NCBI GenBank assembly: GCA_048499435.1
Contig: JASNZW010000002.1
Span: 434,001 to 498,000 of the forward strand
Length of the DNA: 64,000 bases
Reading direction: 5' to 3'
Source: DAOTWC01 sp048499435
Lineage (GTDB): Bacteria > Chloroflexota > Anaerolineae > Aggregatilineales > Phototrophicaceae
In this document: positions 59,006 to 64,000 of the stretch, in pieces
How positions within the stretch are numbered: position 1 is the first letter of the stretch
How the letters are laid out: every line of letters starts with the position of its first letter
Position numbers and translations under genes: made by a program
Notes under the pieces: generated by a model
What the model was told of the DNA's origin: nothing
Seen by the model: the letters and a program-made list of their open reading frames with translations, nothing else
The model's database searches: none

Positions 59006-59782
59006 ATGCGGCTGGCGGTATTCTCTGACATTCACGGCAACCTGACGGCGCTGGAGGCGGCGCTGACCGATCTCGACGCGGCGGGCGGCGCTGACCGCGT
59101 GTGGGTGCTGGGCGACCTGGCCGCTTTCGGCCCGCGCCCGGCGGCCTGTCTGGCGCGCCTGCGCGCTGTGCGCGCGCGCTGGGGCGCGGACAATTTCGGC
59201 ATGATCGGCGGCAACACCGACCGCTACCTGGTCACTGGTGAGCGCCTGCGCACGCCCCCCGCCGCCGACGAAAGCGCGTTCAGCGGGCTGGCGCAGGGCT
59301 GGCAGGAACGCGACACCATCCTCAATTGGTGCGCGGGCCAGCTTTCCTGGGCGGACTATGAAGAACTTAAGGGCCTGCTGGGGCGCGAGCTGAGCCTGGA
59401 CGCGCCCGGCAGCGGCGGCGTTATCGGCTATCACGGCACGCCAGGGGACGACGAAGGCTTCCTCACGCCGACGACCACGGCTGAGGCCGCCCTGGACGCG
59501 CTGCTTGACCGCGAGGGGCGGCTGGGCATTGGCGGCCATATCCACCGCCAGATGGACCGCGACCTGGGCCGCTGGCGCGTCGTCAACGTGGGCAGCGTCG
59601 GCCTGTCGTTCGACGCGCCGGGCCTGGCCCAGTGGGGCCTGTTCACGTTCGCCGCCGCCGGCGTGACCGTTGACCTGCGCGCTGTGCCCTACAGCGTCGA
59701 ACAGGTTGAGGCTGACCTGCGCGCCGCCGGCCACCCGCTGCCGGCCTGGGTCATGCGCGTTGTGCGCCCGGCTGAGGGCTGA
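59006..59782 (+). CDS. Calcineurin-like metallophosphoesterase
   Basis: The 258-residue protein has the metal-binding motifs FSDIHGN (about 6-12), LGDLAAFGP (about 38-46), GGNTDRY (GN-x-D type), YHGTP, and GGHIHRQM near residue 178. These are all five blocks of the YfcE/MJ0936-like group, which hydrolyse phosphodiesters or nucleotides. Substrate unknown. The ATG at 59006 follows GGGAG. The next gene begins 4 bases after its stop. Confidence 0.9.
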   Translation: MRLAVFSDIHGNLTALEAALTDLDAAGGADRVWVLGDLAAFGPRPAACLARLRAVRARWGADNFGMIGGNTDRYLVTGERLRTPPAADESAFSGLAQGWQERDTILNWCAGQLSWADYEELKGLLGRELSLDAPGSGGVIGYHGTPGDDEGFLTPTTTAEAALDALLDREGRLGIGGHIHRQMDRDLGRWRVVNVGSVGLSFDAPGLAQWGLFTFAAAGVTVDLRAVPYSVEQVEADLRAAGHPLPAWVMRVVRPAEG

Positions 59783-59786
59783 CGCC

Positions 59787-60425
59787 ATGCCAGAGCGCGC
59801 GCAGCTTCTGAGCGAGCTGGACGGTGAAAACGGCGTCGGGGTGCTGCTGATCGCGCAGATGGGCGGCGTGCCTAACGAACTTCAGTTGATCGTGCAGACG
59901 GCGGAATATGACCCGGCGGCGCAGGGCCTGCGCGAGCGCAGCGCTTACATTATCCGCGTGCTGGGCGTGCGCGAGCACCGCGTGTCGCTGGGGCTGTTCC
60001 CGCGCCTGTTCTTCGCGGACCAGCACCCGATCCTGCTGCACCACAACGAGCCGCTGACAGCGGTCTATTTTGAGGGCCGCCCGGCGGACGCGCACGAGCT
60101 GGCGCTGGACGTTCACCAGGCGCACGCCAGCACGTTTGGCCCCTGGCGCGAGCTGGCGCGCGACCTCAACCGTGACCAGCCGCTGGTGGATCTGCTCGCC
60201 AGCGGCGGCGGTCTGCTGGGGGAGATGCCGCGCAGCGCCGCCGAGCGCATGGCGCGCGTGCTGGCGCATCACCAGATGCTGGCGCGCCTGGAGCCGCTGG
60301 AGGCGGCGCGCGCGCCGCTGGACGAACACGGGCGCTCGCAGATGTACCGGCTGCTGGGCCTCGGCGATTCGTATTTTGTGGCGCTGGCCTTCACGGTGGA
60401 CCGGATGCAGGGGCGCGCCGGCTGA
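59787..60425 (+). CDS. Hypothetical protein coupled to the metallophosphoesterase
   Basis: The 212-residue soluble protein has no recognised family. The N-terminal half is beta-rich (GVGVLLIAQMGGVP, ELQLIVQTAEYDP, RVSLGLFPRLFFADQHPILL). The C-terminal half is helical. I chose the ATG at 59787, 4 bases after the metallophosphoesterase stop; the open frame upstream is a shadow of that gene. Coupling suggests a common task. Confidence 0.7.
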   Translation: MPERAQLLSELDGENGVGVLLIAQMGGVPNELQLIVQTAEYDPAAQGLRERSAYIIRVLGVREHRVSLGLFPRLFFADQHPILLHHNEPLTAVYFEGRPADAHELALDVHQAHASTFGPWRELARDLNRDQPLVDLLASGGGLLGEMPRSAAERMARVLAHHQMLARLEPLEAARAPLDEHGRSQMYRLLGLGDSYFVALAFTVDRMQGRAG

Positions 60426-60477
60426 GCGCCGCCAGCCTTAGCCCGGCGCTGACGCTTTCGACCGGCGCAGCCGCCCC

Positions 60478-60488
60478 ACAACTGCGCG
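60478..60488. repeat. 11-bp direct repeat, left copy (ACAACTGCGCG)
   Basis: The same 11 bases occur at 62217-62227. Between them lies the lower-GC TolB-like gene. The match is short and might be chance. Confidence 0.35.
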
Positions 60489-60576
60489 CCTGCCGGCGTC
60501 GTTGCCGCCCTGTTCACGGAAAGCGAAGGCATTCCGGCGCAGCGCCGCGAACTGCCGCCACAGCAGGCGCGTTCGC

Positions 60577-62139
60577 TCACTCAATCGCCACCTGATCAAG
60601 ATAGACTGGCATCGGGCCATCCTGCTCAACCGACAGAGTCACGGTCTGGCCTGCGAAAGCCGAAAGATCAGCCTCGAAAGTGAGCCACTCCAGGCCGTCA
60701 ATCGGCTGCCAATCCAGAAGTGTGTGCCAGTTTAACGCCTCATCCCGCACCAGCACCCGTAGATTGGCCATTTCTTCGGTGGTGAACTCGCTGGCCGCTA
60801 ATTTGGCCCCAAGCTCGATGCCGCCCGCGATCAGCGTGATTTTCGTGGCGCCGGCTGGAATCTGGACGCTGCGCATAATCCAGGCGTCGGGGCGATCATT
60901 GTCGCTGGATGAGGCTTCCAGGCCGGACAAATTCAGCGAACTTGCAGGCCGCCAGCCATCCTCTTTATCAATCTTGTCTTCTGATGGGTTGTCAACGTAT
61001 CCGGTCCAGCCGTCCAGCCCTGCATCAAAATCCCAGACTGTCTGATCGTCTGCCGGCGGCAGAGTCTCGATCACGATGGGGTCAAGCGCAGCCGTTGGTG
61101 TGTACCAGCGTATATCGCGGATACACGTGGATGTGCCGCAGCGGGGCGCGCGCCCTGAATCGCCCGCTGAGATTATATCCGTCCATTGTCCTTGCTGGAT
61201 ATCAAATTTTCGCAGGATAAACTGTCCAACAGCGGCCTGGTCGCCCTGGACGCCAATCGCGATGGAGAAAATGGCTTCGCCATCCGGCATCCAGGTGTAC
61301 TCATTTCCGCTGCCGCGGGCTTCAATCGGCTGCCGGGGTTCAGTCACCCGGCGTATCCGGCTGCCGTTGAGATCGACAATTTCAACTTCTTCGCTCATAT
61401 TCGTATCTTGTAAAACGAACTGACCATCCGGCGAAAGTTTGAGCCACAGGTGTGTGCTGTTGATGTCGTTGGTTGAGAACTGATAAACCGGCGTGTCACC
61501 GCTGCCGTCGAGATTTGTCTGCCGGATCGCCTCAACAGCGCTGTACGGCTCTCCATTCTGGCGATTGTCAATCTGGTAAATCAACTGCTTACCATCGGGT
61601 GTCCAGCGTATCCACGTAACGGCATTGACAGCGTTGATGTTATCCGCAGGCTGGTTGAGGTAAGAAAACAGGGGGGCCTGATGCCCCGTCGCGGCGTCCA
61701 TACTCGTGACGATGATGACAACCCCTTCTGGAGCCGCGACTGCCGTCGCAAACGTAAACTGCTGGCCATCGGGCGCCCAACTGAGCAGGTTGACGGTAGA
61801 AGCATCGGCTTGTTTGAAAACTGTGCGTTCTTCGCCTGTCTCAAGATCAAGGACACGCAGCTCATGCGACGAATGGTAATAGACGACCCGCTTGCCATCG
61901 GGCGATAGCGAATATGAGCCATTGCCAGCCGTGACGCCGCTGGCAACGCGGCGTACGTTCTGCCCATTGGCATCCATCAGATAGAGGTCAGCCGGCCTGC
62001 TGCCATCACCGAATAAAAAGGTAATGATACCTTCGGGCGTTTCCTGCGCGCGCACCGCTGGCAGCGCCGCCAGCGCAAAAACAAAGGTCAACCCCAGAAT
62101 TGCAGCCCACAAACGGAAAGCTATAGTGATTTTTTTCAT
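60577..62139 (-). CDS. Secreted TolB-like (PD40) beta-propeller protein with C-terminal carbohydrate-binding-like domain
   Basis: The 520-residue protein has a signal peptide (MKKITIAFRLWAAILGLTF, cleavage near residue 33 after VRAQ). PD40 blades follow (DLYLMDANGQNVRRV, YSLSPDGKRVVYYHS, LLSWAPDGQQFTFATA, ...RWTPDGKQLIYQ, LKLSPDGQFVLQD). A C-terminal beta-sandwich (about 390-520: WDFDAGLDGWTGYVD ... LDQVAIE) resembles a carbohydrate-binding module. It probably lies outside the cell or on its surface. GGGGGG precedes the ATG at 62139. Its base composition is less GC-rich than the neighbours, which suggests transfer or relaxed selection. Confidence 0.82.
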   Translation of the reverse strand: MKKITIAFRLWAAILGLTFVFALAALPAVRAQETPEGIITFLFGDGSRPADLYLMDANGQNVRRVASGVTAGNGSYSLSPDGKRVVYYHSSHELRVLDLETGEERTVFKQADASTVNLLSWAPDGQQFTFATAVAAPEGVVIIVTSMDAATGHQAPLFSYLNQPADNINAVNAVTWIRWTPDGKQLIYQIDNRQNGEPYSAVEAIRQTNLDGSGDTPVYQFSTNDINSTHLWLKLSPDGQFVLQDTNMSEEVEIVDLNGSRIRRVTEPRQPIEARGSGNEYTWMPDGEAIFSIAIGVQGDQAAVGQFILRKFDIQQGQWTDIISAGDSGRAPRCGTSTCIRDIRWYTPTAALDPIVIETLPPADDQTVWDFDAGLDGWTGYVDNPSEDKIDKEDGWRPASSLNLSGLEASSSDNDRPDAWIMRSVQIPAGATKITLIAGGIELGAKLAASEFTTEEMANLRVLVRDEALNWHTLLDWQPIDGLEWLTFEADLSAFAGQTVTLSVEQDGPMPVYLDQVAIE

Positions 62140-62172
62140 TAGTATCCCCCCCCTCATAAATAATCCTGGAAT

Positions 62173-62198
62173 ATTATACGGTATCATGGATTTATGAT
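62173..62198 (-). promoter_or_regulatory. -10 element and palindrome before the TolB-like gene
   Basis: A minus-strand TATAAT (62173-62178) is preceded by ATCAT-N6-ATGAT (62183-62198), which covers the -35 region and may be an operator. Confidence 0.4.
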
Positions 62199-62216
62199 AT
62201 TTAGCAAGAAGGTGAA

Positions 62217-62227
62217 ACAACTGCGCG
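62217..62227. repeat. 11-bp direct repeat, right copy (ACAACTGCGCG)
   Basis: Second copy of the repeat at 60478-60488. Confidence 0.35.
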
Positions 62228-62346
62228 GCCCGCGCTGACCACGTTGCAAAGCCGTTTATTCTGTTCTATACTTCCGTTTATGAACACGCCAGCCGCTTTC
62301 CATCACGCGCCGCTCACCCGCTGACCAGCTCGCGCTGTGCCTGTTC

Positions 62347-62373
62347 GAGCGCGGACGCTGGTTCGCGCTTTTT
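62347..62373 (+). terminator. Possible attenuator in the hisS leader
   Basis: AGCGCG (62348-62353) pairs with CGCGCT (62364-62369), followed by a T-run. An upstream CGCGCT (62331-62336) could pair with the same AGCGCG instead and prevent the terminator. No T-box sequence was found. Confidence 0.35.
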
Positions 62374-62400
62374 GTTTGCCGCCGCTGAAGGACCGTCACC

Positions 62401-63732
62401 ATGGCCGAAGCCGTCAAGATCAAACCCCGCCTGCCCAAAGGGATGCGCGATTTTCTGCCGCAGGAGCTGCTTAAGCGCGACTACGTGTTCGGCGTCGTGC
62501 GCGAGGTGTTCCACCTCTACGGCTTCGAGCCGCTGCAAACGCCGACGCTGGAGCTGCAGGAAACGCTGCTGGGCAAGTATGGCCCTGACGCCGAAAAGCT
62601 GATCTTCAACGCCCAGCACCCCGGCGGCAAAGAGGAACTGGCGCTGCGCTACGACCTCACCGTGCCGCTGGCGCGCGTGGTGGCGCAGTACACCAACGAG
62701 ATCACGCTGCCCTTCAAACGCTATCAGCTCGCGCCGGTGTGGCGCGCCGAACGGCCGCAGCGCGGGCGCTACCGCGAGTTCTACCAGTGCGACGCCGACA
62801 TCGTGGGTGTGGCGGCCATGAGCGCCGACGCGGAGATTCTGGCGCTGGTGGTGACAGCGCTGCGCCGCCTGGGGTTCGCCAGCTTTTCGGTCAAAATCAA
62901 CAACCGCAAGCTGCTGACGGCTATCGGCCAGTACAGCGGCGTGCCGGACGCGCAGCTTGGCGACCTGTACGTCAGCGTGGACAAGTTCGACAAGATCGGC
63001 GCGGACGGCGTGCGCGATGAGCTGCTGCGGCGCGGCCTGTCTGCGGAGGCGGTCAGCCGCATGATGGCGCTGATCCAGGCGCGGCGGCCCGGCGTGGACA
63101 ACCTGGACCTGCTGGCGGCGGCGCTGGGCGCGCTGCCCGCCGCGCAGGACGGCCTGCGCGAGCTGCGCGCGGTGGCGGCGCACCTGGCCGATTACGGTGT
63201 CCCCGCCGAAAACTACGATTTCGATTTCACGATGGTGCGCGGCCTGGGCTACTACACCGGCCCGATCTTTGAAACGATCATCACCGAGCCGAACCTGGGC
63301 AGCATCACCGGCGGCGGGCGCTATGACGACCTGATCGGCCTGTTCCGCAAAGAGAGCCTGCCGACCACCGGCACATCGCTGGGCATCGAGCGCATCATTG
63401 ACCTGATGGACATTCTCGACCTGTACCCGCCGGGCATCAGCGGGACGGTGGCGCAGGTGCTGGTCGCCGTGTTCGACGACGCGACCCGCGCCGCCGCGAC
63501 GCGCCTGGCGGCGGACCTGCGCGCCGCCGGCATCAACACTGAGCTGGCGCTGGACGGGCGCGGCCTGGGCAAGCAGTTCCAGTACGCTGACCGGCGCGGC
63601 ATCCCGCTGGTGGCGCTGCAAGGGCCGGACGAGATCGCGCAGGGCGTGGTGAAGCTCAGGCGGCTGGCCGATGGCAGCGAGCAGAACGTCCCGCGCGCCG
63701 CCGCCGCTGACCGCGTGCGCGCGCTGCTGTGA
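62401..63732 (+). CDS. hisS: Histidyl-tRNA synthetase
   Basis: The 443-residue class II synthetase charges tRNA-His. It has the start RLPKGMRDFLPQELLKRDYVF, motif 2 block LAPVWRAERPQRGRYREFYQCD, the histidine-specific motifs LVRGLGYYTGPIFE (read here as MVRGLGYYTGPIFE) and GGRYDDLI, and motif 3 GTSLGIERI. A C-terminal anticodon-binding domain covers about 345-440. GAAGGA lies upstream of the ATG. It stands alone with a possible attenuator before it. Confidence 0.96.
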   Translation: MAEAVKIKPRLPKGMRDFLPQELLKRDYVFGVVREVFHLYGFEPLQTPTLELQETLLGKYGPDAEKLIFNAQHPGGKEELALRYDLTVPLARVVAQYTNEITLPFKRYQLAPVWRAERPQRGRYREFYQCDADIVGVAAMSADAEILALVVTALRRLGFASFSVKINNRKLLTAIGQYSGVPDAQLGDLYVSVDKFDKIGADGVRDELLRRGLSAEAVSRMMALIQARRPGVDNLDLLAAALGALPAAQDGLRELRAVAAHLADYGVPAENYDFDFTMVRGLGYYTGPIFETIITEPNLGSITGGGRYDDLIGLFRKESLPTTGTSLGIERIIDLMDILDLYPPGISGTVAQVLVAVFDDATRAAATRLAADLRAAGINTELALDGRGLGKQFQYADRRGIPLVALQGPDEIAQGVVKLRRLADGSEQNVPRAAAADRVRALL

Positions 63733-63753
63733 GGGCGGCGCGGGTTTTGCTGC

Positions 63754-63783
63754 TTGCCCCAGACTCGTATCTGCCAGTACAAT
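63754..63783 (+). promoter_or_regulatory. Promoter of the endonuclease III gene
   Basis: TTGCCC (63754-63759) and TACAAT (63778-63783) are 18 bases apart. The expected transcript start is the A of the ATG at 63790, so the mRNA may be leaderless. Confidence 0.45.
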
Positions 63784-63789
63784 TCTGGT

Positions 63790-64000
63790 ATGGCAAATCA
63801 AATTAACACAAACACGATTGACGACTTTGAACGACGGCAGGCCAAGTACGCGCCGGTGGCGGCGGAACTGGCCCAGCTTTACGGCACGCCGCGGTGGCGC
63901 GCCGGCTGGCCGCCGCTGGACGAGCTGGTGAGCTGCATCCTCAGCCAGAACACCACTGACGTTAACTGCGACCGCGCCTTCACCGCGCTTAAGGCGCGCT
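63790..64000 (+). CDS. nth: Endonuclease III family protein, 5' part only
   Basis: The first 70 residues are present and the frame runs open into the window edge. The segment WPPLDELVSCILSQNTTDVNCDRAFTALK matches the start of the helix-hairpin-helix DNA glycosylase domain of Nth (consensus LLSaQTTDxxVN). These proteins remove oxidised pyrimidines from DNA. The catalytic Lys/Asp and the iron-sulfur cysteines would lie beyond the window, so its exact subfamily is open. No ribosome-binding site is visible before the ATG. Confidence 0.8.
   Translation, partial: MANQINTNTIDDFERRQAKYAPVAAELAQLYGTPRWRAGWPPLDELVSCILSQNTTDVNCDRAFTALKAR

Overview
The window is a GC-rich (roughly two-thirds G+C by eye) bacterial chromosome segment with an informational-gene backbone: dnaG-rpoD, a fused glycyl-tRNA synthetase, dnaB with helicase-loader genes, metK behind a SAM-I riboswitch, hisS, fhs and a tRNA-Leu. 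Several traits fit Chloroflexota, most likely Anaerolineae: secreted or anchored proteins with Thr/Pro linkers, an RpoD with an acidic N-terminus and a large insert after region 1.2, a Sec-type (clade II) nitrous oxide reductase without NosR, and helical-repeat and beta-propeller proteins of unknown role. This placement is inference; no rRNA or marker alignment was possible.

Layout. 1-9449: class I fructose-bisphosphate aldolase (cut by the window edge), RidA, a CNNM/CorC-type membrane protein, two unknown proteins, an NAD(P)-binding epimerase-like protein, then rpoD and dnaG on the minus strand. 9563-11805: a low-GC insertion carrying a NERD-nuclease/superfamily 1 helicase gene. It is bounded by an 18-bp direct repeat and split the 3' end of dedA, whose original C-terminal codons and stop are still readable on the far side. 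11759-19190: dedA, glyQS, a Nudix hydrolase, an ECF sigma/anti-sigma pair, tRNA-Leu(CAA) and two SLATT/DUF4231-like membrane proteins. 19376-30244: paralogous anchored proteins, a response-regulator cyclase, an SH3-type protein, two paralogous MFS transporters flanking fhs, an aminotransferase, a methyltransferase and a membrane protein. 30408-45301: metK with its riboswitch, a PQQ-like propeller protein, a 742-residue helical-repeat protein, a sugar nucleotidyltransferase, a KARI-like protein that has lost catalytic residues, a double GNAT, and an operon dnaB - dnaD-like - double-ATPase loader. It closes with a DUF151 nuclease, a double-hotdog thioesterase and a VOC protein.

45452-57725 is a nitrous-oxide-respiration region. 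A tightly packed seven-gene cassette (cupin, 2[4Fe-4S] ferredoxin, two paralogous four-helix membrane proteins, DUF2249, second cupin, NnrS-like membrane protein) precedes two Crp/Fnr regulators. Then come nosZ, nosB-like, nosD, nosF, nosY, a lipoprotein with two His/Met-rich domains, and an anchored cytochrome c. GTGA-N6-TCAC boxes lie before the second regulator and, in tandem, before nosZ. Both regulators carry the Arg-Glu-x3-Arg recognition helix that fits such boxes. No nosL, nosR or other denitrification gene is visible, so copper delivery and electron supply probably rely on the less familiar genes here.

57796-64000: DUF1684, LOG-family, metallophosphoesterase, unknown, TolB-like propeller, hisS and the 5' part of an endonuclease III gene. 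The seven-gene cassette with its regulators, and the insertion into dedA, are the two items most worth following up.
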